From contig CP114127.1 in the NCBI GenBank assembly GCA_029959195.1, positions 1,054,001 to 1,118,000 of the forward strand: a stretch of DNA of 64,000 nt. Reading direction: 5' to 3'. Numbering within the stretch: position 1 is the stretch's first letter; each line of letters opens with the position of its first letter. Shown one piece after another: positions 10,650 through 23,465 of the stretch. Position numbers and translations under genes: made by a program. This stretch comes from Dictyophora rubrovolvata. Taxonomy: Eukaryota; Basidiomycota; Agaricomycetes; Phallales; Phallaceae. The notes below the pieces were generated by a model. That model saw nothing but the letters and a program-made list of their open reading frames with translations. It was not told the DNA's origin and did not search any database.

Positions 10650-13649
10650 ATGCAGGCGCCTGTAGCACCCTCCGAATCAACAACTACTCCTCTCTCTTCT
10701 CGGTCAGCTTCGACAATTTCAGGATCGATTTCGTATGATGAAGAAAACATCATCGCTGCAAATCTGAACAAAAAACAAAAAAAATGGCTGCCCTGGAAAT
10801 TAAACTGGTTTAACAAGGGCCAAAAAAAGGCTCTAGATCGTAATAGCGATGGTGCCCGTGCCGTTTCACCCTCTTCAAGTAGGGATGGATCACTTTCAAG
10901 CAGAACGGGTAAATCACCCAATCAACTAGTACCTCCAGAAGAGGAGGATGAACGGGATATACAAGACACTGCTCCCAGATTGGCTTCACTTCGCGAGCTC
11001 ATGACGACCGAACAAGTCAATGTATAGTATGTTCAGCTTACCCAGGCTTCGCCTCCCCCACAAAGTACACATTCTCAACTATCTTTCTCGTCAAGTATTG
11101 TGCCAAGTCACGATAGCCATATATCAGAATTTGTTGCCCCCAAAGACAAACGCTTAAAATGGATATCAGGGTAAATAGTGATATTCGTCTGGAACGGCTG
11201 CCCTCTTAGAGATACACTCCTTTTCCTTTTCCCGGCAGTTTTACAGGCTTTTCTGGTCTCGCAATCATTACACAGAACGAAGCTGTTCTATTCACTGACT
11301 CCAACTTCTGGATACAAGCTTCCAAGGAACTCGGCTCTAACTGGATATTACACCGAGTCGGTTCGGATGGGGGAGACTGGCTAGACTACATCCAGGTAAG
11401 TACACCCGACTTCACTCGCGCGCTTGCACTTTATTGTCTTTCTTTTCGACCACTCATATAGGCACAGTCAACAAATTCGAGAATTGGCATCGATCCTCGC
11501 CACGTATCCCACAAAGTCGCTATTGAACTTCGCGAACGTCTCCGATCTTCCAATTCGAAACTTGTATTTCCAGAGCGTAATTTAATTGATGCTATATGGA
11601 AAGGCAGACCGCATCGGTCTAAAGAAGCCATATTTATGCATCCCGTGCAGTTGTCTGGTAAATAAATTTAATACGTCGGTCTTGTCACCTTACAAAGCTC
11701 ATATGTATGTATATTGTCGAAACAGGTCTTTCTGCAAGTGATAAATTAAATACTGTTCGAGACTGGATTCGCCAGCAGTCTCTTAACATCACATACCCTA
11801 AAGACGAAGAAAAGCCTAGTGCGGCGCTATTCGCTTCTTTACCGGAAATAGGTCTGTGTCACGTTCGATATATGTAATTAAATAACACACTCGGTTTGCT
11901 GAGCTTGGTATGCAGCTTGGGCTTTAAACCTTCGAGGAAATGATATCCCCTTCAATCCTGTTTTTTACTCGTACCTCTTAGTTACCCTCGATAGCGCAGT
12001 CCTTTTCGTAGAAGCAGCCAAGCTACAGGATGATGTAACCAAATATATTTCGGAGCTCGGCATAAAAACAGAAGACTACGACAATATTTGGAACTTTCTG
12101 CGCACTAGAAAATGGGGGGAGGGAAAGGTTTCTGAATTACGATTGTATTCCTTTATGCCTTTCTTAAGTTATTTTTCATAGGTTCTAATGTCAGAAAGTA
12201 CACCTTATGTTGTTAGTCTCCTGATCGGCTCTTCGCGATACATTATAGCGCCATCTATTGTAGAAGAACTTAAGGCTGTTAAAAACGAAATTGAATTACG
12301 CGGACTGGAACAAGCCTACGTACGTGATGGAGCGGTGTTCGTGAGATGGATCGCTTGGCTTGAAGAAAGATTAAGGAAGGGCCCTGCGACTTCGGAATAT
12401 GAAGCTGCCATGCGATTATCCGAGTTTTATCAACCAGGCGAAAATTTCGCAGGTCTAGCATACGAAACGCGATCAGCGTACGGTCCCGATGCAGGTAAAT
12501 CCAGGAATTAGTACATGGGAACAAATTGATGGCATGAGTCTCTTTTCCCCTCTTAGCAATGCCCCTCTATACTCCTCGCCGTTTAGGAAGCAGTATAATT
12601 GAGAAACGGTTGCCGTATTTAATGTAAGCTATTGTTTTCAAAGTTGTTTCATTCTTGTCACCAGACTTTTTTTTATAGTGATTCGAGTTGTCAGTTTTTA
12701 GATGGCACATGCAGTACAACCAGGACTTTACATTTTGGCTCGCCGACGAACGAGCAGCGTGATGCATTTACGCGAGTCCTGCAAGGGCATGTAAGCTATT
12801 TTCACGTTTGACAATGTTTCAGGGCCCGAGTGTTTATTAGTATAATATAAATAGATTGCCATTGATTCAGCGATATTTCCCGAAGGAACGACAGGAGGAC
12901 AATTGGATGTGTTGGCGAAACGTGAACTTTGGGCCGGAGGGTTAGATTATTTGGTAAAAAAAAAATCCCGTCGTGCCTACACATGATTGACTAACCAGGA
13001 CAAAGCAACCTACAGGCAGTGGCATAGGATCATTCCTTTCGGTAGGGGTGGTTCTTCCTTGTTGCTGATTATGATACCTGAACTCTCAAAAGGTACATGA
13101 GGGCCCGCAAGCCCTAGCTGTAGGAAACAATATACCCCTGAAACCCGGCCATGTTTTAATCAACGAACCAGGGTTTTGTAAGTTCTTAAGCTTCCTGATT
13201 CATGTCCGGTTGCATTGTTTGTTTGTTTTTCAGACCGTGAAGATAGTTTTGGGATCCGTATAGGATCTGCGTTGGTTGTAACAAAGGTTCAGGCAAGTTA
13301 CATGCCCATTGTTCTTGCTTACTTTTTTTTTTCGAAAATTCTTAGACATTTTGCATAGCTTAACAACACATTCGGTGACGGCCATGATGGAAAATGGCTG
13401 GGATTTAGGCGTCTCGCGCGAGTGCCTATTCAGACACGGATGTTACTGCCTAGTATATTATCTGAGAAAGAAAAGTTCTGGATCAAGGTCTCTTCCTCGC
13501 CACCACTATAATCTGACTGGGTCTGAACAGTAATTTGTTTTGATGATTAGGAACATAATTTGAATTGTTTCAAAGTACTCGCACCGTTACTCAAGGATGA
13601 TAAACGAGCTCTTATATGGTTACGAGAGCAGTTGGATCCTAGAGCTTGA
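10650..13649 (+). CDS. Aminopeptidase P (M24B) homologue, probably catalytically dead
   Basis: The spliced protein follows cytosolic Xaa-Pro aminopeptidase along its whole length. It has creatinase-like N-terminal domains ([50 protein letters not shown]) and a pita-bread domain ([49 protein letters not shown]). A family C-terminus ([18 protein letters not shown]) precedes the TGA 13647-13649. There is an extra N-terminal extension of about 105 residues, Ser-rich with a basic Trp-containing patch. Against human XPNPEP1 numbering, D415, E523 and H498 are kept, but D426 is Ser (12713-12715), H489 is Ser (13018-13020), E537 is Gly (13263-13265), H395 is Leu (12565-12567) and H485 is Gln (13006-13008). 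Splicing stays in frame, including a GC-AG intron at 13293-13358, so the gene looks maintained. A scaffold or regulatory role is inference. Confidence 0.88.
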
Positions 13650-14083
13650 AGGCCCACGCTTGGTCAAGGGAAGCGAGGATCAATTTTTTTTTTTAAAAAA
13701 AAATGCAGTTTGTACTATGTATGTATGCATCTCAGCGCGTGCTTTCCATACCAGGTTCAAGTGAGGATATGTATGTATGATAGTTTGACATATTCAGAAA
13801 CTGTGATCATTCAAGGATGCTGGTCCTTGTAATTGCGATCGTCGTCTAATCATACCGAGCTCATATGCATCGAGTTTGATGTGGCGAGAATATTGTATTA
13901 TAGTTTATCCACCGATACTTGTCGACGCACTCGGAGATTTCCTGTAAACAACTTATCGGTAATGTAGACCTATGAAAATTTCAGATACACGAACTACCCT
14001 CGAAATAGTTCGTCCGACTCCATACTCAAGATCAGTTATTATTATATTATATTATGTTCAAATCTCATACTTGTAATAGATGA
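13650..14083. other. Intergenic region between convergent genes
   Basis: The 3' flanks of the aminopeptidase P-like gene (+) and the PIH1 gene (-). There is a poly-T/poly-A run at 13684-13704. Nothing else was recognised. Confidence 0.5.
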
Positions 14084-15468
14084 TCACGATGTTATAACGC
14101 ACCGCAAATAAACGTTTAACAATTTTTCATTAATTCGCCATTCAGCCTTGGCTTTATCGATGTCAACGGTCCGGTTGGGTGGTAATTTTACGCTCTGGTT
14201 GTCTAAAGGTATCTGCAAAAAATATTTGGGTGAACGAAACGTGAGTATATCCGTAGAAAGCGAGAGCATTGATTGAGGATGCGCTGAGCGAACCTGATGG
14301 GAGGATAAACATCGGAAGAGAAAAATCAGTTTGAAAAATTTCGACTCACCATATCAGGGATGTCGATGCTTATGGTAACGACTAGGTCGGATCCTGGTTT
14401 CTCAAGGCTCCACCGCCAAGTGGGGTTCGTCAAGTTACTGTCCAAGAGCGTTTTAACATGTGGGTCATCATCAGCGTTCGAATTAAATTGCGTATTCTTT
14501 TTGAGAATCGATTTCGGTAGTTGGCTGGATTTGGGGGTACTCGGGTTTGAGGATAATTCTTCAATTAAAGGGCTCTTTGATTGATCAGATTTCGACTCGG
14601 TCGTAGAAGCCGACGAGGAGGATAGGACCTTCGGTCCATCCAGCATTCTTAGCCCGACTTTTGGCACCCTGCGAGGAGTAAGAGGTCCCTTGAACCGTAC
14701 ATTTGGTGTTGCAAGAGTGCGGGATAGGGAAAGAGAACGTGACTTGTTGCCGGATGAGGGGTCAGACTCGAGAGTGGCTAAAACAATTTCTGAATAAGAA
14801 TTCAGTTAACGACGAGAGAAGCTTTGAATTTGAGGGCGGACACGCTATACAAACCGAGGACATAGGTGCGATAATTGATGTCTTCTGTTAGGCGTTTTTT
14901 GACAATCGGGTTGAGAAAGGCGTCGAATACGGTAGTAGGGTTTCCAGCTATAGAAAATATTGAATGTAAGAAAGGTATGTCTCGGGGGGAATAAGAGGCG
15001 TGTTGGGCGTAGTTAATAACGGCGCCGAATTCATACCGAGATTGGCGAGCTGAAGGTCTCAATAGAAAGGAGGAAAAAAAACACGACACCGACAAAAAGA
15101 AGACCAAAGATACGTCACTTGCCTTTGTCTTTGTCTTCCCTGCCGAACCCGGCCAGCACAGGAATAAAATACTCGGGCTGAGATTCGTCCTGCTGGACCT
15201 GACCAAGCAAAGCACGGTGTATAACCGCGTCGTCCTCTATTGGTGGCGGGGGAACCTCGGAAACGTATGCTATATTGATGAATATTTTGCGATTTGATGG
15301 AACTGAAGTTCTGCTTGCATAGTTGGTTCGAGTGATCGTAGACGTGGCAGATGAGCCTGCCTCAGCCTGTGGGACGAATCCAGAGGGGTCGTGGTGATAA
15401 AATCCGTCATGAAGTGTGCTAGATTTCACGACAAAGCCAGGTTTCGGAGTGAAAGTGACATAGTCCAT
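14084..15468 (-). CDS. PIH1-domain protein, R2TP-type HSP90 co-chaperone
   Basis: The N-terminal half has the PIH1 signature (KIFINIAYVSEVPPPPIEDD, YFIPV, AGNPTTVFDAFLNP). PIH1 proteins bind phosphorylated clients through this domain and join HSP90, the Rvb1/Rvb2 ATPases and Tah1 to assemble snoRNPs, RNA polymerases and PIKK kinases. A Ser/Pro-rich linker leads to a C-terminal CS-like beta domain (WRWSLEKPGSDLVVTISIDI, then KAEWRINEKLLNVYLR). Exons are joined by several introns; the last is longer than usual, about 135 nt (near 14214-14349). The gene starts 297 bp from the divergent DAHP synthase gene. PIH1 family membership is firm; which paralogue it is remains uncertain. Confidence 0.87.
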
Positions 15469-15765
15469 CTCTCGGAGACGCAGAGTTGTGTTGTGCTAGC
15501 TATGAAAAAGGCGTGTTGGTGCCACAATAGACGCCGATTTCATTACGTGATCTGGGTGACAGCCCATGGGCGCTTGCCAAATGTATGTGGTCACACACGT
15601 TCCTTCTAGATTGTCGAGTCATTCATAATTTACTCGAGATTCGGGCCATTCTTTCTTTTTTTTTCTATTAGATTTCTCTGTCCTCCCTCTTGGTTTCTCC
15701 CTTTCCACCTTTATATCTAGTCCCTCAATTTGTCCGAAAGCAAGCAACCACCAGTACCCCCGACA
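15469..15765. promoter_or_regulatory. Shared intergenic promoter region, PIH1 / DAHP synthase
   Basis: 297 bp lie between the two divergent start codons. The DAHP synthase side carries a pyrimidine-rich leader (about 15645-15725), a common feature just upstream of well-expressed fungal genes. No specific factor site was identified. Confidence 0.5.
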
Positions 15766-17544
<1,779 letters not shown>

Positions 17545-18157
17545 AATTAATTTCTCATAACAACGGCAAGCATGGCATGGATGGAATAGAGTGGATGCGG
17601 TGCCACTGATGTGTTTTGAACGACATGCTTTTCCTTCTCTTCTCTTATTTTCCTTCCCTTTCCTATCCCTCCGTCACTTTTCGCATGGGTAAAAGGAAAA
17701 TTGTGAAATAGTAAATATGCATACAACATGATATCATTAGAGGACGCATGATGTGAATAGAAATATACTGGACGCTGGTAATTCCGAGTCCGGAGTTACC
17801 CGGAATCAAATTCCCACGGTGCTTCATTACATAAAGACACCAGCTATGACAGCGCTTTGATCATCTGCTCGCTGGTTCTACGCGGCTCATTTGCTTCCCA
17901 TCCAATCTATAAAAACCCTGACCTGACCTGGATTTGATATCGGCCTTCGTTTTATTTAATATCCGGACTTGAGCCTGAGGAGCTGCTGGCTCCACTGTCG
18001 GTCGTGTTACTAAGTCTAACGCTGCGCTCGTCCGATTCGTGGCTGTATCTCGGTGTCAGAAAGGCCACATAGCCTCTTTGATCGGTACTTTGTCTTTTAT
18101 TTCTCTTCTCAACGTAATGGTATAATATTCTCCTCTTTTCCTAGAATATTTATCGTT
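17545..18157. other. Intergenic region
   Basis: About 610 bp between DAHP synthase and the next plus-strand gene. Pyrimidine-rich stretches near 17630-17680 and 18090-18140 flank the two genes. No coding or RNA signal was recognised. Confidence 0.5.
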
Positions 18158-18908
18158 ATGACACTAGATGACGTTCTCCGTTCTGTACTGCAGGGACCAA
18201 ACGTAAGAGCAATTGTGCTTTTCGATGAATTATATATTCCCCTGGCAGGTATTTAATAAAACCTCAGCTTTAAACTCGTCCTTGTCCTCAGCGACTCTTT
18301 TTAAGTTCGTGGCACAGCTGACAAGACCGACATGCAGTTCCTTATATCACGTATATCACAGACCATCATTGGAACACTTGGGCAAATAACATTGAACGAC
18401 GGGTGAGTAACCTGCTGGCAGTTCGTGTCTGATGCTCGCATTTGCACAATGGCACAATGTCGAAAAAAAAGACACGACCTGGAACCGACGACAAGCGGTT
18501 TACGTTGAAAGCCTTGTTTTTTTTTACTACCTTCGTTCGAGCTTGATCCTGACCTAGATGATCGACAGACGTCTTGCCCAATTCCACCACGCAGAAACAC
18601 ACACCGTAGTGTTGATAAAAGACCCTTCATCGTCACCTGAATTAATGAACCCTCAAGCTTCCAGTTCTCGTGGCAATCCTGGCTATTTTGAGAACACCAT
18701 TGGCTCCCCCTCTTCAATTTCGACAGCCACACCGGCGAAAGAACATCGACATGCTAGTATTCATTCCCATATTTCTGGTTCCAACCCGATTTTGGCTCCT
18801 GGAGCTAGTGCCAGCCTATCAGTTTCAACGATATCTGCCAGTGTCGAAACTATAAAAGGCTGGAACGAGCGGAGAAGCGATGCCAACGCAATAGGGTCCA
18901 CTGATTGA
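18158..18908 (+). CDS. Small unknown protein with a roadblock-like N-terminal half
   Basis: Three exons (18158 to about 18249, 18306-18402, 18569-18908) join in one frame and give a protein of about 175 residues. The first hundred residues alternate short hydrophobic strands and helices (VRAIVLFDELYIPLAV, MQFLISRISQTIIGTLGQ, HTVVLIKDP), reminiscent of the roadblock/LC7 or longin-like folds used by small trafficking and LAMTOR-type adaptors. The C-terminal half is Ser/Thr-rich and likely disordered. I do not recognise the family. The last junction was chosen because acceptor 18568 is the only one that keeps the long third-exon frame open. The exon-intron model is moderately supported; the fold suggestion is weak inference. 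Confidence 0.6.
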
Positions 18909-19413
18909 AACACCTTAACATCTTCTAATTCAAAACGACCCATGTGGACGACCCAAAAAAAAAACGAAGGGATCAGGCCTTCAGGGTTTACCGGTGCCCG
19001 AGTCTCTAAGAAATGTGGACAGTATTCGTGTTATCCTATATACCTTACTTTCAATCTCTCTCCTATTCGCTTCATTTTGGTTTTTCTATGCATGCTAGTT
19101 GTATTTTTAATTTGGACATTTCGTTGGATATATGTACTACCCGGAGCCTTGTATCTCATAACCACAATTATCATACTACTTTTTGGTCGGCGTCTTGCAA
19201 ACTTGCATAACATAAGTAGAGTTTATATGTAAATAGAGCCTGAATTAAATAAAGGCACGTTGAGAAAGTATAATTGCTTTCTCATTATAAGTACACGAAA
19301 TTCAAATGTGGTGATGACCTTCGGACAATCGGCAATAAGAGCTAAAATGAACCATTACGTCACACTTAGTCATGCAGCTTGTTTAGTTGTGGTTTCAACC
19401 AAATCTTTCGTCT
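18909..19413. other. Intergenic region
   Basis: About 500 bp between the small unknown protein and the LIM gene. A 96-codon ORF with a hydrophobic core (18942-19232) is present but resembles chance AT-rich translation. No other signal was recognised. Confidence 0.4.
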
Positions 19414-20904
19414 ATGAATCTTTTTGGGATAATTCCCAAATGCCCGACATGCGACACGAACGTCTATGCAGCAGAGCAGGTGCGTTCTTAGTGACGATTT
19501 CGAACAGAATTACTAACAGTGCGCAATTACTATGCCCCTGATCGATAGGTTTTAGGTCCAGGAAGGATGGTGAGCGAACTGTCTTGTTGTTTTTTTCCAA
19601 GGCATTGTTTAATACTTTTCTCTTAGATGTATCACAAGGTCCGTATTTCATTACAGACGCGTTTTGAGAGACCTGAAAAAGTCGTTTTCCGCGTTGCAGT
19701 CTTGCCTCAAGTGTACCTCGTGTGCTAAGGTTCTTACTCCTGGACAGTTTCTGGAACACGATTTTGAGGTCCGTACGTTATGATTGCTTCTGTTGACTAT
19801 ATGAGTAATTTTGATAATTTTTCTTTGCTTAGCCGTTTTGGTGCGTCGCCACTTTTCATTCATTTTAGAGGTGTAAATCATTAGTTTTGATATAGCCAGC
19901 TATGCCATTTGAGAGATCACAGCACTCAAGGCACGTATAGTTTGGTTATTTTGTTGGCTTGGTATCTTCGGCGAAGAAGTTAATATTGTATCCAGACCTA
20001 CGTTTCGCGAATGTTCTCCCCCCTTCACCAATTCGCCGAGCGCGATTATCGCCCGCCTCAACCCCTCCGCCGTCCATCAGAATAACTAGGCTGACTGATG
20101 AGAACGATGCAATTGATGAAGAAGATGAAGACCCTGATTTGGAGTCCATTGGCCGCGAACCTTTCTTAGATGACAAAACAGAACAGGCTCAAGGCGATGA
20201 AATACGCAATCATCGGCCCGCAGCAGAAGACGATTCTTCATCAGGGGAGGCCATGCCTCGAACGCGTTCGCCTAGCCCAACAAAGTTTGAATCATCACCC
20301 GCACCATCTACTACACCGAGGACGCCGTTGCGACTGTTTGAAAGTCCACTGAAGACTTACTCTGCTAGAACAGGGTCTATACGGTTCATGGAGTCCAACG
20401 AAACTGGAATGTCTATTGCTTCCACCTCGACGGGATACATACGTAGCAATGTTACTGGCTCCCCGGTACGGACTGTTAGACATTCTTTTACAGGAGCGTC
20501 GGTGGCGTCTACAGGGACAGCGGCAAGACGACATACATATACACCGCCTGGATTCAGTGGAACGCCATCGTGTCCTCGATGTGAAAAGCCTGTGTATTTT
20601 GCCGAGCAGGTAATTTACATTTCGTTCTCGATAGCGCCTTTTGCTTAGCTATGCGTTGATGATTAATTACTTAGGTTAAAGCATGTGGGAAAGCATGGCA
20701 CAAATTTTGTTTACGCTGCTCCGAATGCTCGACGTTACTTGATTCTGGGCGAGTGAATGGTAGAGATGGTGTCGTTCTGTGTAGCAGTTGTTACTCTAAG
20801 GTAATGGATTTACACAGAGCGTCCTTTTAACTGAAAGATATTTTTCTTCTTACTAGCACGGACCTATAGGGCTTGGTTACGGGTTGATTGGGAAGATCAG
20901 CTGA
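19414..20904 (+). CDS. Protein with two LIM zinc-finger domains
   Basis: LIM domain 1 (CPTCDTNVYAAEQ, MYHKSCLKCTSC, PFCQLCH) and LIM domain 2 (CPRCEKPVYFAEQ, WHKFCLRCSEC, VVLCSSCYSKHG) keep all expected Cys/His ligands. The two are separated by a Ser/Pro-rich acidic linker of about 200 residues. LIM domains bind proteins rather than DNA and often act at the cytoskeleton or in signalling. The 5' part is cut into tiny exons: 19414-19479, 19549-19569 (21 nt), 19627-19638 (12 nt), 19700-19768, 19833-19840 (8 nt) and 19896-19930. The intron at 19931-19995 is GC-AG (GCACGT). A zinc-binding Cys codon is split across the 8-nt exon boundary. The start ATG 19414 gives a short leader before the first Cys. 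The biological role is unknown. Confidence 0.9.
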
Positions 20905-21538
20905 ATCTCCCTTTTCGGATTGAAACCTAGCTGTGTTTTTTCTGCTAAATTTGCATTGTTCAAGAATTACTCGGACCTCATTCTACGTGTTCTGTCTCAT
21001 GTATTCAAACCATGTGTTGTAATGTTATATTCCCAAGGAATATATCCTGTACTCTACATATGTCGCTAAACCAAGGGACCGAGCCATGGCGCAGATCCCC
21101 TGGGATTAATTGCAAGTCCATTGGCTTCACCGGATGTAGTTCAAAGTTTAGGCCTTAGGACCCGTAACGACCATGTATACCAGCGTATACCCTCCTTATC
21201 CGACATTCTACGATTTATGGCGGATCACATGAAATTCGTGTGTGAGATTTTCAGGCTCAAGTTTGAAATCCGGGCTTGTTTGTCTTCAAATTAAACACGA
21301 ACAGAATGGAATGTGCCTGCATCTAGTTACTCTTGCAAGTTCGATGGGTAATTGAAAAATCTATTCGATTTGGTTACTTATGACAGTGATCTTTGAAAGC
21401 ACTTAGATATTGGAAACAAAATAATCCCGTCCGAAAAATTGGGACCCCGCTTCCGCATCGGCAAGATCTTCAGTTAAAACACACCATCTCTTTCCTTCTT
21501 GTCGTCTCTTGTACAACTTGTCAACTCTTTAGAACGCT
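20905..21538. other. Intergenic region upstream of malate dehydrogenase
   Basis: About 630 bp. A CT-rich leader (about 21475-21525) lies just before the malate dehydrogenase start, fitting a strong promoter. No ORF or RNA gene was recognised. Confidence 0.5.
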
Positions 21539-23114
21539 ATGGTTAAAGCAGTAGTCCTCGGCGCCGCAGGTTCGTAAACGTTGATTCGCTCGGATTTCTT
21601 CGATGGCTCAAGATTCACAATAATACAGGCGGAATTGGACAGCCTTTATCGTTGCTTTTGAAGAACAATTCCAAAGTTTCAAATGTATGAGATTGTTTCG
21701 TTCCTTATTGCAGCCATGTAATCACGGATCTAGCTTGCGCTGTACGATATTGTGAATACACCCGGTGTTGCTGTAGATCTCTCGCATATCAACACCCCCT
21801 CCAAAGTCGAAGGTTATCTTCCGCCGAATGATGGTCTCAAGAGGACTCTTACAGGTGCAGAAATTGTGGTAATTCCAGCGGGCGTTCCGAGAAAACCCGG
21901 GGTAAGAATGAAAGATTACTTTCATGTTACTTTCATGTTAACGATAGTATAATTTTTCTTTGTAGATGACTCGGTTAGTACAATTTGAAAACATCCCTAT
22001 TCCGTTCAATTCATAGCATATAATGTAGTGACGATCTATTCAAGGTACGTTGCGGGCCTTGAAATCTATCGTTCTTAAGAGACGATGCTTTGGCGTATGT
22101 AGATTAACGCAGGAATCGTTCGCGACTTAGCAACCGGGATAGCCAATTACTGTCCCAAGGCCTTTATTCTTGTCATTTCAAATCCCGTCAATTCCACTGT
22201 TCCAATTGTAGCGGAAGTGCTCAAGAAGAACAATGTCTTTGATCCCAAACGGTACGATCTCATTTTTTTTTCTTGGGTATCTGCCGTTCGGCTGGCTAAA
22301 TCCTTCGTAGTTTATTCGGTGTGACTACGCTTGACGTTGTAAGAGCTTCTACTTTCGTGGCTGAGGCTTTGAACGACATGTAAGCTCGCTTTGTTTTTAG
22401 AGAAACGCTTTGGTTGACTTTCTCTTTTACTTACAGTCCTCTCGCTCCAAAAGTCAAGGTTCCAGTCGTTGGTGGTCACAGCGGTGTAACTGTAAGCCAT
22501 AACCTATCTCAGAAATGCAGACTATACGAACAACCCAATGCCTAGATCATTCCTCTTCTCTCTCAATCCCAACCTCCTCTTCCCAACAGTTTTGGTGTTT
22601 CGGACTTGGAGGCTTTGACTCACCGAATCCAATTCGGAGGTGATGAAGTTGTCACGGCCAAGGATGGCGCTGGTTCGGCCACTTTAAGTATGGCTTACGC
22701 TGGAGCCGAATTCGCAAACGCCGTCCTCAGAGCCCTAGGCGGCGAAGAGGGAATTGTTCTACCTAGCTATGTTAACTTGACAGCAGATAAGGATGGAGGT
22801 GCAATTGTTCTTTCTGAGCTTAAGGATTCTCTCGATTATTTCTCCGTTCAGGTCGAACTTGGGGTTAGTTTTGTTTCTATCGTTATTGTTGTTGTCGTTG
22901 TTCGGTGCTTACTTTGGTTAGCCCAACGGAGTGAAGAAAATTCATGCACTCGGTAACACGTCGGACTATGAGAAGCAACTCATAGCAGCTGGAATTCCCG
23001 AGCTGAAGGCCAGTATTAAGAAGGTACATTGCTTTGTTCTTTGATATTCAGTAGTGTTCGTCTCATGTCGTTTCAAAGGGCGAAGAATTTATCACCGGCG
23101 CACCAAAGCTTTAA
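21539..23114 (+). CDS. Malate dehydrogenase (NAD-dependent)
   Basis: Interconverts malate and oxaloacetate with NAD(H). The glycine-rich NAD motif ([18 protein letters not shown]) begins almost at the start codon, so there is no obvious mitochondrial presequence and a cytosolic form is likely. Other hallmarks are [20 protein letters not shown] (mobile loop with the two substrate Arg), [13 protein letters not shown], and the catalytic His in [14 protein letters not shown]. At least eight introns are present. Two microexons, 21966-21973 (8 nt) and 22029-22044 (16 nt), encode MTRDDLFK of the mobile loop, with the second substrate Arg codon split between them. The stop is the TAA 23112-23114. The gene converges with MCM10. 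Confidence 0.95.
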
Positions 23115-23465
23115 AGTTTTTGGATGTAGTTATAATGAAAATGAGAACTATGTGTAACAAATAGAAATACAAAGAATGATAAATAGAGCTTTTCGGACGG
23201 AGTATAGGAAGGAAGCGGCGACAACATGATCCTTGAGCAAAGTTTTGTGTACATTCTAGTGCCCTTTTGGCCAGGAGAACACGAATGATTATAAACCTTC
23301 TACCAAGTTAGTACTGTCCTTAGAAAATATTGTTCCCTTCGGGCTGCTTTCTCCTAGCCCAGATTCGCCTGCGGTTCAGAGATACGGTGTTGAGTCAGGA
23401 AGAGATATAGAGAGCATATATAGCCAGCTGTTTCCTTCCGAATCAGTACTCGAATAGCCAAAAGT
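23115..23465. other. Intergenic region between convergent genes
   Basis: The 3' flanks of malate dehydrogenase (+) and MCM10 (-). Its right edge depends on the uncertain MCM10 C-terminus. Nothing else was recognised. Confidence 0.4.

Noticed and set aside
18942-19232. 96-codon plus-strand ORF with a hydrophobic core
   Set aside because: AT-rich, with no family pattern and no sensible splice or promoter context. It lies in the flank between two genes and looks like chance translation.
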